A stretch of 64,000 bases of DNA from Fibrobacteraceae bacterium (lineage in GTDB: Bacteria > Fibrobacterota > Fibrobacteria > Fibrobacterales > Fibrobacteraceae), in contig JAGAKE010000015.1 in the NCBI GenBank assembly GCA_017625775.1, positions 1 through 64,000 on the forward strand, written 5' to 3'. Below the pieces are notes generated by a model that saw only the letters and a list, made by a program, of their open reading frames with translations, was not told the origin of the DNA and made no database searches. A program made the translations under genes and the position numbers. Positions within the stretch are counted from its first letter, which is position 1. Each line of letters opens with the position of its first letter. Below are positions 8,659-18,246 of the stretch, piece by piece.

Positions 8659-9420
8659 TTACTTCTCCGATTTTTTATTGGCTTTATAAACGACTCGAGT
8701 TTTTGCAACCCAATCGTGAAACGTGCGCTTTTCAGAATCAACAAGAGCAACAATGTAAGCCAAACCATACAAATAAATAAATGAGAAAGAAGAAAGCGTG
8801 GAACAAAAGAATCGAATTAAAGAACCTTTGGCTCCTAATCTTGTTCCGTCGGCTTTGATAATTTTAATCTTAAAAATTAATTTTCCTGGAGTAGCATCCA
8901 AGCGCCAGTTGAATAAGAAAAAATACAGAAATTGAATGGCTGAAGAAAGCCACAAGAAAAGTTTCATTCCGCGGATTTCAAAAATTTCCATTAGTTTGTT
9001 GCCATTTGCTAATTCTTCAGGAGGTAACGCCAGGAACGCATTTGCCGCTTCAGTATCTAACAAACCAGTGCTGCTTAGAATAATCATTGTAATAGAAGCG
9101 AGAACAGTTAAAATGCACATGTCTATTGTGTAAGCAAAGGCTCGAATCCAAAAGCCAGCATAATGCGGTTTTTCTACTTGAACTTGTTTTGCTCGAATGA
9201 GAGCTTCTAAAGTTTGCTGGATAATTTCATTTGCTTTTTCTTGGTCGAGTTCTTCACGGAACTTTTTCCAAGGTTCCCAATTTTCTCTGCCTGTGTGCCA
9301 AACGAGTGTTTCTGCGGTAATCATTCCGCGGTTTTCGCGTTCTATAATTTCTTCTTTGGAAAAAGGACCTTGTCGGCGGTCACCTGTAGTTACAGATTCA
9401 TCAATATAATACCAATTCAT
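8659..9420 (-). CDS. GYF_2 (DUF4339) plus RDD-family membrane protein
   Basis: The N-terminal 50 residues (WYYIDES, GPFSKEEI, LVWHTGRENWEPW) match the GYF_2/DUF4339 domain, a small fold thought to bind proline-rich or other protein partners. After a short helical linker comes an RDD-type membrane region with the hallmark FWIRAFAYTIDM, DATPGKLIFKIKI and a last segment ending FHDWVAKTRVV. RDD proteins are poorly understood; some may transport ions. It lies just upstream of murA, so a role in envelope biology is possible but not shown. No Shine-Dalgarno sequence is seen before the ATG. Confidence 0.85.
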   Translation of the reverse strand: MNWYYIDESVTTGDRRQGPFSKEEIIERENRGMITAETLVWHTGRENWEPWKKFREELDQEKANEIIQQTLEALIRAKQVQVEKPHYAGFWIRAFAYTIDMCILTVLASITMIILSSTGLLDTEAANAFLALPPEELANGNKLMEIFEIRGMKLFLWLSSAIQFLYFFLFNWRLDATPGKLIFKIKIIKADGTRLGAKGSLIRFFCSTLSSFSFIYLYGLAYIVALVDSEKRTFHDWVAKTRVVYKANKKSEK

Positions 9421-9508
9421 ATAATTTTAAATTTAGAAAGTTCTAAAAATAAGTGAGAGTAAAGAGAAAAAAGAAAGCCTATTTTGAAAGCATTTTCTTA
9501 TTTTCAAT

Positions 9509-9544
9509 TTGTCAAAAAATAGGAAAAAACTAAATTTGCTCCTA
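9509..9544 (+). promoter_or_regulatory. rapA promoter, probable leaderless start
   Basis: TTGTCA (9509-9514), 16 bases, then TAAATT (9531-9536), and the ATG 7 bases later. The region before the ATG has no Shine-Dalgarno sequence. Both hexamers are close to the sigma-70 consensus, so the transcript should begin at the start codon. Confidence 0.6.
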
Positions 9545-12498
9545 TGAAAAAGTTTGTAGTTGGCCAACGTTATTTCAGTGAGGCTGAATTAGATTTAGGA
9601 CTTGGCAAAGTCGCTTTAGTCGAGTTCAAAAACATCACTATTGAATTTCCTTCTGTAAAAGAACGAAGAATTTATCGTTCAGAGGCTGCGTTGCAACGCT
9701 ATCGTGCAGAAATCGGGGAAATGGTAAAAAACGAAAAAGGAAATATTTCTTTTCCTGTTGTTGAAATTAAAGAAGAAAATGGAATTCTCACTTATTATGG
9801 CCGAGGTGGGAAAAAACTAAAAGAAACAGAATTACAATCTGTTTTAAAATTTCGTCCATCAGATTATTTTAGAGCGTTATCTGATAGCAAAGTTTGTAAT
9901 ACGAAAGAATTTAAGTTACGGCAAAAAGCACAACAAATAGCGGCAGCTTGGCGTTCTTCTCCAGTTCGTGGAATGATTGGTCCTCGAATTGATATGTTGG
10001 CTCATCAATTATATCTTTGTTCTCGAGCCTGTTCTTCTTCAGAAATGCCGCGCTTAATGCTTTCAGATGAAGTAGGCTTAGGCAAAACAATTGAAGCTGG
10101 AATGATTTGGCATACGCTTCACACTAGAAATCGAGCTGATAGAACTTTAATTCTTGTTCCGGAAAGTTTGAAACACCAGTGGATGGTGGAAATGAAGAAT
10201 CGGTTCAATCAAGTCTTTACTTTAGTAGATAAAGACTATTTGAAATCGCTCAGCGAAGATTCTGGAAATATTTCCATGAGTGGTCAGTTTTCCGTTAGCA
10301 TGAAGGAAAACCCTTTTTTAGCCACAAATTATGCAATTTGTACAATTGAATTTTTGCTAGCTACGCCTGCGCTTTGCGAAGATTTATTTAAGGTTGCTTG
10401 GGATTTATTAATCGTTGATGAAGTTCATCACCTTTTATTTGAAGATGGGTTTGTTTGCAAAGAATTTAAACTTGTTCAAACGTTGGTTACTAAAGCGAAG
10501 GGAGTGCTTTTCCTTTCTGGAACTCCAATGCAGTTAGATCCGGAATCGCATTTTCATCGCTTGCAAATGCTAGATCCTGTTCGCTTTTATGATTATCAAA
10601 AATTTATAGAAGAACAGGATACTTATAAGAAAATCGCTTCTGATTTGTCAAAGTTGCCTTCAGATCCAAATGCGGTTTTAGATTGGGAAGAACTAGAAAA
10701 TATTCTACCCAAAAAATCTCCTATCAGAGAATGGCTTGCAAAGGAAACTGAAAAAACTCTTGAAGCTGGTGAATGGGTGCGCCGTATTGTAGATGCAATG
10801 GGAACTGGTTCTGTAATGTTCCGTAATACGCGCAAGGGATTAGGTCCTTTTTCAAAAAGGATTTTAAAAGAAGTTCCCCTTGAGCCAAATGAAAAATATC
10901 AAATGCTTTTGAACGCACAAAGGTTAAGCCCTGATTTTGCTGTCGATGAAGTTGATTATTGTTTAAACGCCTCTCTTGTTTTGCCTCAACCAAAGTTATG
11001 GCAGTTTGACGAAAGAATTGTTTGGTTAAAAAGTTTCCTCTCGTCTTCAAAAGAAAAGGTTTTGTTGATTACAGAAAATGAAATGGTGATGAAAGCTATT
11101 GCAACTGAATTAACAAGAGCTTTCCCTGAAAATATTTTCACATGTTTTTTTGAAGGAATGAGCATTGAAGATAGAGACAGAGCATCGGCAGATTTTTCAC
11201 GCCCAACAGGCGCTCAAATTCTCCTTTGTACTGAAACGGGATCAGAAGGTAGAAACTTCCAATTTGCTAATCGCATTATTATGTGGGACTTGCCATTAGA
11301 TGCTGCAATGGTAGAACAGCGAATTGGGCGTTTAGATAGAATTGGTCAGACTAGAGATGTAGAAATTTATGTTCCGTATGTTGTTGGTTCTAGTCAAGAA
11401 GTGATGTTTAGGTGGTACAGCGAAGGGTTAGAATCTTTTGAACGTCCTTTGATGAATGCTGGGCAATACATGATGCAGTACATGGAAAAAGTGTTAGAAA
11501 CTGTATTAGAGCCGAGTAGTAAACTTGAAACTTTTGTTAAGGATTTCTTGCCAGAACTTCGGAAAGAATGTGATGCTGAACGTAAACGTGCAGAAAAAGG
11601 TCGAGATCGTTTATTAGAATTCAATTCAAGAAATCCAAAGGCTGCCGCGGAGATTATAAAAGATATTCAAAAAGTGGATTCAGATACTTCGATTAGTGAA
11701 TTTGTATTCGACGCGTTAAGTTATCAGGGAATAGAAATAAAGAAGGGTGCAATTCCAGAAACTATTTTGTTAGAACAAAGTTCTGAAATAGAAGAAGGTT
11801 CTATTCCAGGCATGCCAAATGCAAATAGCAGAATTGCAATGACGGAAGAAAGCACAACCAAAAACAGTTATCTTACGGTAACGCTTTCAAGAGAGAAGGC
11901 AATGCTTCATCATGAAATAGATTTTCTAAGTGTGGAGCATCCGTTGGCACAAGGTGCAATTGATTATGCAACTATGGGGCATCAAGGTGCTATTTCTTGT
12001 GTACTTTGGGAAAATTCGGGAATGCCAGGAACTATGTGCATGGAATATGATTTTGTGCTAGATTTTCCGGTGGCTCCGACTTGGGGTATTTCTGAAGTAG
12101 CTGGCTCATTTTATTTGCGAGCATTAGTGAATGGTTCTGGAGAAGATTGTTCTCTGCTATTAAATTCTATTGACGAAGGAACTTTGCGAGACGTTCCTGT
12201 GCCGCAAGGAAAACCAGTGTTGCAAGCGAAGTTAGCTTACTTTTATTCTGATGGATTTTCTCTTGCTAAAGAAATTGTAGGAAAGCAAGTTGAAGAAATT
12301 ACAGAGAAAGTAATTGAACGCGTTACAGAACGTTTAGATTCTGAATACAAACGAACTCGTTATTTGACCACTATGCGTGGCGGTGCTGAAAACACCCCAG
12401 AATTACAAACGATGAAGAAAACATTCCAAGAACGCAAAAAAGCTGTTTCTCAAGGGAATCTTCGTTTAGATGGTATTCGTTTAGTGGTTTGCCGTTAA
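9544..12498 (+). CDS. rapA: RapA-like SNF2 ATPase, RNA polymerase recycling factor
   Basis: Swi2/Snf2 helicase-like ATPase of the RapA/HepA type, which remodels stalled RNA polymerase. The N-terminus VGQRYFSEAELDLGLGKVA resembles the RapA Tudor-like domains, which separates it from other SNF2 proteins. Walker A is DEVGLGKTIEAGM (about 175-187) and the DEAD-like box is VDEVHHL (about 289-295). SGTPMQ is motif III. The second RecA lobe ends with GRLDRIGQTRDVEIYVPY. The long C-terminal region (about 620-984) fits the RapA C-terminal domain. The length (984) matches E. coli RapA (968). proB follows after 9 bases. Confidence 0.92.
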   Translation: MKKFVVGQRYFSEAELDLGLGKVALVEFKNITIEFPSVKERRIYRSEAALQRYRAEIGEMVKNEKGNISFPVVEIKEENGILTYYGRGGKKLKETELQSVLKFRPSDYFRALSDSKVCNTKEFKLRQKAQQIAAAWRSSPVRGMIGPRIDMLAHQLYLCSRACSSSEMPRLMLSDEVGLGKTIEAGMIWHTLHTRNRADRTLILVPESLKHQWMVEMKNRFNQVFTLVDKDYLKSLSEDSGNISMSGQFSVSMKENPFLATNYAICTIEFLLATPALCEDLFKVAWDLLIVDEVHHLLFEDGFVCKEFKLVQTLVTKAKGVLFLSGTPMQLDPESHFHRLQMLDPVRFYDYQKFIEEQDTYKKIASDLSKLPSDPNAVLDWEELENILPKKSPIREWLAKETEKTLEAGEWVRRIVDAMGTGSVMFRNTRKGLGPFSKRILKEVPLEPNEKYQMLLNAQRLSPDFAVDEVDYCLNASLVLPQPKLWQFDERIVWLKSFLSSSKEKVLLITENEMVMKAIATELTRAFPENIFTCFFEGMSIEDRDRASADFSRPTGAQILLCTETGSEGRNFQFANRIIMWDLPLDAAMVEQRIGRLDRIGQTRDVEIYVPYVVGSSQEVMFRWYSEGLESFERPLMNAGQYMMQYMEKVLETVLEPSSKLETFVKDFLPELRKECDAERKRAEKGRDRLLEFNSRNPKAAAEIIKDIQKVDSDTSISEFVFDALSYQGIEIKKGAIPETILLEQSSEIEEGSIPGMPNANSRIAMTEESTTKNSYLTVTLSREKAMLHHEIDFLSVEHPLAQGAIDYATMGHQGAISCVLWENSGMPGTMCMEYDFVLDFPVAPTWGISEVAGSFYLRALVNGSGEDCSLLLNSIDEGTLRDVPVPQGKPVLQAKLAYFYSDGFSLAKEIVGKQVEEITEKVIERVTERLDSEYKRTRYLTTMRGGAENTPELQTMKKTFQERKKAVSQGNLRLDGIRLVVCR

Positions 12499-12507
12499 GA
12501 GGAATTT

Positions 12508-13647
12508 ATGAGTGAATTGCGATTAAAAATTTTAACAGAGGCAAAACGTATTGTTGTAAAAATCGGTTCAAGAATTCTTGTAGATTCTGAACATGGCGGC
12601 GTTAGAACTCGTTATATTCAAAAGCTAGCTGATTCTATTGCACGTTTAATGGAAACTGGTAAAGAAGTAGTAGTTGTTACAAGCGGTGCAGTTGGAACTG
12701 GAATGGCTGAATTAGGCTATCAGGAAAAACCAGCGGTTATGGCGGAAAAACAAGCGTGTGCAGCAGTTGGGCAAATTGACTTGATGTATGCTTATCGAGA
12801 AATGTTTCGATGGGTTCAACTTTCTTGCGGGCAAATTTTACTTTCTGCAGAAGATTTCAGAGATAGAACTCGATATAAAAATTTGCAAAATACTTTAAAA
12901 ACAATGCTTGCCAAAAAGATAGTCCCTATTATCAATGAAAATGATTCGTTAGCAGTAGCTGAAATTAAAGTAGGGGACAATGATAAACTTTCTAGTGACG
13001 TAGCTCTTTTTTTAGATGCTGATTTGCTGTTGATTTTTACTGACGAAGATGGGCTTTACGATGACAATCCTAAGAAAAATCCCAAAGCGCGTTTACTTCG
13101 TTTTGTTCCAGAAATCACGCCTTCCATACTTTCTCTTGCCGGAAAACCAGGAGAAACGGGTTCTGTTGTTAGCACGGGTGGAATGCGTTCTAAGCTAGAA
13201 GCAATTCGTGCAGTAGTCAATAGTGGAGCAAATGCATTCTTAGCGAATGGGCTTAAAGTGCTTCCTCATGAGGTGATTTTTGAAAATGCGTTAGGCACTT
13301 TGTTTGCTGGGAAAAAGCAAAAAATGAATAGTCGTCGTCGTTGGCTTTCTTTTGTAAGCACGCCTCGCGGAAGCGTGGTGGTAGATGCCGGTGGCGCAAA
13401 GGCTCTTCAAGAAAAACATTCTAGTTTACTTCCTGTAGGAGTAATTCGCATTAAAAAGCATTTTGATGTTGGCGATTTGATAGAAGTTTTAGACGAGTCT
13501 GGAAAATGTATTGCTCGCGGAATTTCTCAATACGATAGTGAAAATTTAAAATTGGTTCTTGGAAAGAAAACGGCACTTGTTCGTCAAATTCTTGGAACTG
13601 AAATTCCTGAAGAACTTATTCATAAAAATAACTTAGTCGTATTTTAA
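12508..13647 (+). CDS. proB: Glutamate 5-kinase
   Basis: Cytosolic kinase making gamma-glutamyl phosphate from glutamate and ATP, the first and feedback-inhibited step of proline synthesis. The amino-acid-kinase domain carries VVKIGSRIL, VVVVTSGAVGTGM, IINENDSLAV and GDNDKLSSDVALFLDADLL. A PUA domain occupies about residues 280-370. AGAGGA precedes the ATG and the spacing to rapA is only 9 bases, so they share a transcript. The next enzyme, ProA, is encoded at 60,737 instead of beside it. Confidence 0.96.
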   Translation: MSELRLKILTEAKRIVVKIGSRILVDSEHGGVRTRYIQKLADSIARLMETGKEVVVVTSGAVGTGMAELGYQEKPAVMAEKQACAAVGQIDLMYAYREMFRWVQLSCGQILLSAEDFRDRTRYKNLQNTLKTMLAKKIVPIINENDSLAVAEIKVGDNDKLSSDVALFLDADLLLIFTDEDGLYDDNPKKNPKARLLRFVPEITPSILSLAGKPGETGSVVSTGGMRSKLEAIRAVVNSGANAFLANGLKVLPHEVIFENALGTLFAGKKQKMNSRRRWLSFVSTPRGSVVVDAGGAKALQEKHSSLLPVGVIRIKKHFDVGDLIEVLDESGKCIARGISQYDSENLKLVLGKKTALVRQILGTEIPEELIHKNNLVVF

Positions 13648-13651
13648 TTCT

Positions 13652-14209
13652 TTAAAGTACGAAAGTATGCTCAAGTAGAATTTTTGTTCCTAATAAAATA
13701 AGGATGGTGCCCCCTAGGCGTTCAGCATTCTTTTTGCTGTGAGAACCTAATTTTGAGCCAAGAGAAACGCCCATAGCAGAAAGCACAAATGTTGTAATTC
13801 CAATAATTAAAATGCAAGAAAGAATTTTAGCCTGTAAAATTGCAAATGAAATTCCCACAACAAGCGCGTCAATACTTGTCGCTAAAGCAAGAGCAAGCAT
13901 TGGAATTAGTGAAAAGTCAGAGGAAATTTTTTCTTCTTTGCCAAAAGATTCTCGAATCATATTGATTCCAATAAAAACAAGCATGGCAAAAGCAATCCAA
14001 TGGTCGTAACTTTCAATAGCTTCTCGGAAATGAGAACCTAGGAAATATCCTATCAATGGCATCAGTGCTTGAAATCCGCCAAAATAAATTCCTGCTAAAC
14101 AGGCATGCTGAAATTTTATTTTGGGAAGTGACAATCCTTTAGCAATGGAAACGGCAACAGCATCCATTGAAAGACCAATAGCGATAAGGAAAATTTCCAA
14201 ACTACCCAT
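13652..14209 (-). CDS. mntP: Manganese efflux pump MntP
   Basis: Small inner-membrane Mn2+ exporter of the MntP/YebN (DUF204) family. The 185 residues form six hydrophobic segments in two homologous halves. Each half carries the acidic transport motif: AIGLSMDAVAVSIAKG (about 11-26) and ALATSIDALVVGISFA (about 106-121). The start overlaps the stop of the epimerase gene (TAATG), so translation is probably coupled. Some relatives are controlled by a Mn riboswitch, but none is apparent here. Confidence 0.92.
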   Translation of the reverse strand: MGSLEIFLIAIGLSMDAVAVSIAKGLSLPKIKFQHACLAGIYFGGFQALMPLIGYFLGSHFREAIESYDHWIAFAMLVFIGINMIRESFGKEEKISSDFSLIPMLALALATSIDALVVGISFAILQAKILSCILIIGITTFVLSAMGVSLGSKLGSHSKKNAERLGGTILILLGTKILLEHTFVL

Positions 14210-15111
14210 TATTTTTTGAGCATATCAAGATAATACTGAATATGCGGGCTAATGAATGGGCGACTATCAAATTGCAACCCTAAAACTTCAGAAAGTTTTC
14301 GTACGGAGAATGTCATCGGAGAATCGCTCCAACCAAGATCTTCTTCAATGATTTCTGATTTGCAGTTTGGAACAAGAGCGATAGCTTGTTCTGCAATTTC
14401 TTTCCAGCTAATCCAAGTTTGTCCAAGAGCAAGGAAAATTTCCTCGTTCAAATCTGATTCAAGTAAGCGACAAAAAACCTCGGCTTGTTGTGAAGCGTGA
14501 ATAAATTGAGTGCCGTCATTTTTAATAATGTGAATGGGTTCGTTTCGTAGGGCAGCTTCGGCGATTTTTTTGAAACGAGTGTCTGGTTGTGAACAACCAT
14601 CTAAAAAAGCAGGATTCCCAAAAGTGTAGCCAGGCCGAATAATATTGCGTTTTAAATTTTGTTGCCTAAAGCCAAGCACAAATGCTTCTCCGGCTGATTT
14701 AGTGGCTCCATATAAATCTACAGGAAGGTTTACACAAGTTTCAGCCATAGAAGGGCGCATTTGCCCCATGGCTGCAGTGCTTGATGTATAAATGAATTTT
14801 TTACAACCAGCTTGAGCGGCTAATTCTAAAAGAGTCGCTGTTGCTAAAGTATCATTTTTAAGCATGGTTGTTGGCGTTTCTCCCCAACCAAGCGCTATGT
14901 GAATACAGGCGTCACAATTTTGAATTGCTTGTTGGAGGATTTCTGTATCTGTGAGAGCGCCTTTAAAAAAGGTAACGTTTTTTTCTTTCGCAAGACTGGG
15001 AATTTTTTCCGGGTGTCTTGTAGAAATATGCAGTTCATGGTCGCGATTTAATAAAGCTTTGGCAACATAATGCCCAATAAATCCAGTGCCTCCGGTAAGA
15101 AAGACGCGCAT
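14209..15111 (-). CDS. NAD(P)-dependent nucleoside-diphosphate-sugar epimerase/dehydratase family protein
   Basis: Extended short-chain dehydrogenase with N-terminal GGTGFIGHYVAKALLNRGH-like motif (GGTGFIGHYVAKALL visible), an intermediate IYTSSTAAMGQ strand carrying the catalytic Ser, and YGATKSAGE with the catalytic Tyr and Lys (YxxxK). At 300 residues it is of normal size. The substrate cannot be predicted; relatives act on NDP-sugars or on small aldehydes and steroids. A TATATT -10 lies about 35 bases upstream and CGGAG precedes the ATG. It is cotranscribed with mntP by a one-base overlap. Confidence 0.82.
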   Translation of the reverse strand: MRVFLTGGTGFIGHYVAKALLNRDHELHISTRHPEKIPSLAKEKNVTFFKGALTDTEILQQAIQNCDACIHIALGWGETPTTMLKNDTLATATLLELAAQAGCKKFIYTSSTAAMGQMRPSMAETCVNLPVDLYGATKSAGEAFVLGFRQQNLKRNIIRPGYTFGNPAFLDGCSQPDTRFKKIAEAALRNEPIHIIKNDGTQFIHASQQAEVFCRLLESDLNEEIFLALGQTWISWKEIAEQAIALVPNCKSEIIEEDLGWSDSPMTFSVRKLSEVLGLQFDSRPFISPHIQYYLDMLKK

Positions 15112-15225
15112 AAGTACTCCGTGAAAAAAACAGTTCTATTCTAATATACTTTCCAAAATGACTTTTTTAATTAAACAATTAAATTTTTTCTACGATATTC
15201 CCCTTATTTTTTATACATTCATGGT

Positions 15226-16650
15226 ATGCGTTTTCTTACTATTCTCTTATTTGTCCTGTTTTGCCATATTCAAGCATTTTCAGCCTCTGGAGTTTGGATT
15301 TCGCTTTCTGGCGACGTAGAACCCGTGATGAATGATTTTGTAAGGCGTGCGATAGCTCAGGCCAAACAAGAAAATCCAGATTATATTTTATTTGAAATCA
15401 ATACATTTGGCGGGCGGTTAGATGCTGCTTTCGATATAGTAGATACAATTCTTGGAATTAAGGATATAAAAACTATAGCGGTTGTAAAAAGTAAAGCAAT
15501 TAGTGCCGGTTCTTTAATTGCTCTTGCCTCAAATGATCTTTATATGATGGAAGGAACAACTATTGGAGATTGTGCTCCAATTGTTCAAGGTGCGGGCGGA
15601 ACTCCAGAAATAGTTGGCGAAAAAGTTCAATCTCCGCTGCGTGCAAAATTCAGGAATTTAGCTCAGCGAAATGGTTACCCAGAACTTTTAAGTGCTGCCA
15701 TGGTTACACCAGAATTAGAAATTTACCAGTTAAAAAATAAAGATTCCGTTTTAACGATAGAATCAAAAAATTATGAGCATTTCTCTGAAAATGAAAAAAA
15801 AGTTTGGGGAACGCCAAAAGTGTTAGTTCGTGCTGGCGAACTCTTAACGATGACAGAAAAAGAAGCTCTTGAATTTGGATTTTCCAAAGGGACTGTTGCT
15901 TCAAGAAAAGCATTAGAAGAAAAATTATCCATAGAAAAAGTAAGTGAAGTTCAAGAACATTCTGGCGAAAAAGTTGCACGTTTTATTAGTGCTATTTCTG
16001 GGTTGTTGTTAATTCTTGGGTTTGGCGCTCTTTATATGGAATTTAAAACACCGGGTTTTGGCGTATTTGGAATCATTGGAATTGTGGCGATAGCTTTAGT
16101 TTTCTTTGGTTCGCAAGCAGGTCGCATTGAAAATTTTGTTCCGTTGATTTTGCTGATTGTGGGGGTTGTTCTTTTCGTGCTGGAAATTTTTGTTTTCCCA
16201 GGAACAATGATTTTTGGGGCTCTTGGGATTGTTAGTATGGTAATAGCGTTAGCTTTAGCATTTGACTTTACAACACTTCCTGCTTTTTTACCTTCGTTAA
16301 GTTCTGACATTTCTCCTATTTTACTGGCTTTATTTTATGTGCTTGCTTGTGCCGGAATCGCATTGATCATTCCATTAGTGTTTTCAAAATACATTGTGCC
16401 ACTTCTTCCTGAAGGTTATTCTCCAATGTTAAAAACTGATTTGGCTGATTCTCAATCTCCAACAGAAGAAGTTCAAGAATTGAGTGTAGGTACTGTAGGA
16501 GTTGCCAAAACATTTTTACGACCAGTCGGGCATGCTATTTTTGGAGGCAAAGTTATTGATGTTCAAACTTTAGATTCTGAAATAGAACCAGGGGATAAAG
16601 TAGAGGTTGTGAAAATTCAAGACGGACGAGTTTTCGTTCATAAAGTTTAA
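15226..16650 (+). CDS. NfeD-family membrane-bound serine protease (long form)
   Basis: Long NfeD protein: signal peptide ([19 protein letters not shown]), then a ClpP-like domain (about 24-230), four to five membrane helices (about 245-390) and a C-terminal OB-fold domain (about 410-474). The segment [18 protein letters not shown] carries the expected catalytic Ser of the family's Ser-Lys dyad. In known systems NfeD partners with SPFH/stomatin proteins to process or organise membrane proteins. The flotillin gene that follows 19 bases later is that partner. TATACA lies 8 bases before the ATG and no Shine-Dalgarno sequence is seen. Confidence 0.9.
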   Translation: MRFLTILLFVLFCHIQAFSASGVWISLSGDVEPVMNDFVRRAIAQAKQENPDYILFEINTFGGRLDAAFDIVDTILGIKDIKTIAVVKSKAISAGSLIALASNDLYMMEGTTIGDCAPIVQGAGGTPEIVGEKVQSPLRAKFRNLAQRNGYPELLSAAMVTPELEIYQLKNKDSVLTIESKNYEHFSENEKKVWGTPKVLVRAGELLTMTEKEALEFGFSKGTVASRKALEEKLSIEKVSEVQEHSGEKVARFISAISGLLLILGFGALYMEFKTPGFGVFGIIGIVAIALVFFGSQAGRIENFVPLILLIVGVVLFVLEIFVFPGTMIFGALGIVSMVIALALAFDFTTLPAFLPSLSSDISPILLALFYVLACAGIALIIPLVFSKYIVPLLPEGYSPMLKTDLADSQSPTEEVQELSVGTVGVAKTFLRPVGHAIFGGKVIDVQTLDSEIEPGDKVEVVKIQDGRVFVHKV

Positions 16651-16669
16651 TTATAATCAAGGAGAAACC

Positions 16670-17659
16670 ATGAATTCAATTTTAGTTGTTGGAATTGTCA
16701 TTGCGGCCATAGTTGTTCTTGTGCTGCTAGCGTTTATCGCTAAATTCTTTAGTCTTTGGCTTCAAGCGCTTTTCTCTAAAGCGGGAGTTAGCATTTTTCA
16801 GTTGATTGGAATGCGTTTAAGAAAGGTTCCGCCTCAGACAATTGTTGAAGCAAGAATTTTGAGTTGCAAGGCAGGAATTCCTGTAGATACTAATTTGTTA
16901 GAAGCTCATTATATGTCTGGTGGTGCAGTATTGCGTGTAGTTCAGGCATTGATCGCAGCAAATAAGGCAAATATCGATTTGAATTTTAAACAAGCTGCAG
17001 CGATTGACCTTGCTGGCCGAAATGTTTTGGAAGCGGTGCAAATGTCTGTAAATCCAAAAGTGATTCAAACGCCTAAGGTGAGTGCTGTTGCTCTTGATGG
17101 TATTCAGCTTCATGCAGTAACTCGTATTACGGTTCGCGCTAGTATTCAAAAATTAGTTGGTGGTGCTGGCGAAGATACTGTTGTGGCTCGTGTTGGTGAA
17201 GGTATAGTTTCTTCAATTGGTAGTGCATTAAGCCATAAAGATGTTCTTGAAAATCCAAATATGATTTCTAAAAAAGTGTTGGCATCTGGACTTGATGCAG
17301 GCACCGCTTTTGAAATTCTTTCTATTGATATTGCCGATGTAGATGTTGGGCAAAATATTGGTGCTATTCTTGAAACTGACCGTGCAGAAGCCGATAAGAA
17401 AATAGCTCAAGCTAAGGCGGAAGAACGTAGAGCTATGGCTTTTGCCGCAGAACAAGAAATGAAAGCAAAAGTGATGGAAATGCGTGCTAAGTTAGTTGAA
17501 TCTGAAGCAGAAGTTCCTATGGCTATGGCGGTAGCGCTTCGCGAAGGTAAACTTGGCGTAATGGATTATTACAACTTAAAAAACATCGAAGCCGATACGC
17601 AAATGCGTAAAGATATAGGTGGTTTGCCAGAATCGCAGTCTCCTTCTGATGGAAATTAA
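16670..17659 (+). CDS. floA: Flotillin-like protein FloA
   Basis: SPFH-type lipid-raft scaffold of the FloA/YqfA (UPF0365) family. A hydrophobic hairpin at residues 5-28 anchors it in the membrane. SPFH-domain hallmarks include [17 protein letters not shown] and [20 protein letters not shown]. The C-terminal stretch with [20 protein letters not shown] and [20 protein letters not shown] is characteristic of FloA. The length (329) is normal. AGGAG precedes the ATG. It is the middle gene of an NfeD-FloA-acidic-protein operon. Confidence 0.94.
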   Translation: MNSILVVGIVIAAIVVLVLLAFIAKFFSLWLQALFSKAGVSIFQLIGMRLRKVPPQTIVEARILSCKAGIPVDTNLLEAHYMSGGAVLRVVQALIAANKANIDLNFKQAAAIDLAGRNVLEAVQMSVNPKVIQTPKVSAVALDGIQLHAVTRITVRASIQKLVGGAGEDTVVARVGEGIVSSIGSALSHKDVLENPNMISKKVLASGLDAGTAFEILSIDIADVDVGQNIGAILETDRAEADKKIAQAKAEERRAMAFAAEQEMKAKVMEMRAKLVESEAEVPMAMAVALREGKLGVMDYYNLKNIEADTQMRKDIGGLPESQSPSDGN

Positions 17660-17662
17660 AAG

Positions 17663-18187
17663 ATGGAAACCTTTCTTTTTCTGTTGTTGATTATAGGTGG
17701 TGAGGCGCTCTTTTCTTGGCTTAAGCAAAATAAGCAAAAGCCAAAATCTCCCACGTATTCTGAAACGGAAGAAAAATCTTCTGTAGAAGAAATGGAAGCG
17801 CCTTCTTCGCCTGCAGAACACTTGCGTGAACTTTTGCGCCGTTATGCTGAAGATCATCCAGAAGAAATAGAAACTAGCACTTCTGAACCTTATCTTCCAG
17901 ATGATGAATTCTTTGAAACGGAAGAACCAGTAGCTTCAGAAATGTTAGAAGATATTCCTGCTGAGCCTGTTGTAAAAGAAGAATCTATTTTTGCAAAATA
18001 CCAAGGTAAAGCATTTGAACGGCGCGTAGAAAAAGAAGAAGATTCTTCGTTTGATGTAGTGCCTTCTCGACAGAATAAAAATTTAAAGCCTTGTTTTTCT
18101 TTGAATGCGGCTCGCGCTGGATTCGTTTGGTCAAAAATTCTAGAGGAACCTCGTTTTAAAAGACGCTGGAATCCAATGAATCGTTAG
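17663..18187 (+). CDS. Small membrane-anchored acidic protein in the flotillin operon
   Basis: I do not recognise this 174-residue protein. The first 16-18 residues are a hydrophobic anchor (TFLFLLLIIGGEALFSWL). The rest is a Glu/Pro/Ser-rich, likely disordered cytoplasmic part up to about residue 140, then a short basic end with FSLNAARAGFVWSKIL and FKRRW. It begins 4 bases after floA, so it should be cotranslated and may act with FloA/NfeD. Its opposite charges at the two ends suggest a protein-interaction role, but this is inference only. Confidence 0.75.
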   Translation: METFLFLLLIIGGEALFSWLKQNKQKPKSPTYSETEEKSSVEEMEAPSSPAEHLRELLRRYAEDHPEEIETSTSEPYLPDDEFFETEEPVASEMLEDIPAEPVVKEESIFAKYQGKAFERRVEKEEDSSFDVVPSRQNKNLKPCFSLNAARAGFVWSKILEEPRFKRRWNPMNR

Positions 18188-18196
18188 GTTCTTGAC

Positions 18197-18234
18197 AAAA
18201 AAATCCTCCGCGAAATTTTCGCGGAGGATTTTTT
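18197..18234. terminator. Bidirectional terminator between the floA operon and gatA
   Basis: Arms aatcctccgcgaaa and tttcgcggaggatt form a 14-bp GC-rich stem with A runs before and T runs after, suitable for both converging units. Confidence 0.9.
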
Positions 18235-18246
18235 AATGCAGAAAAA

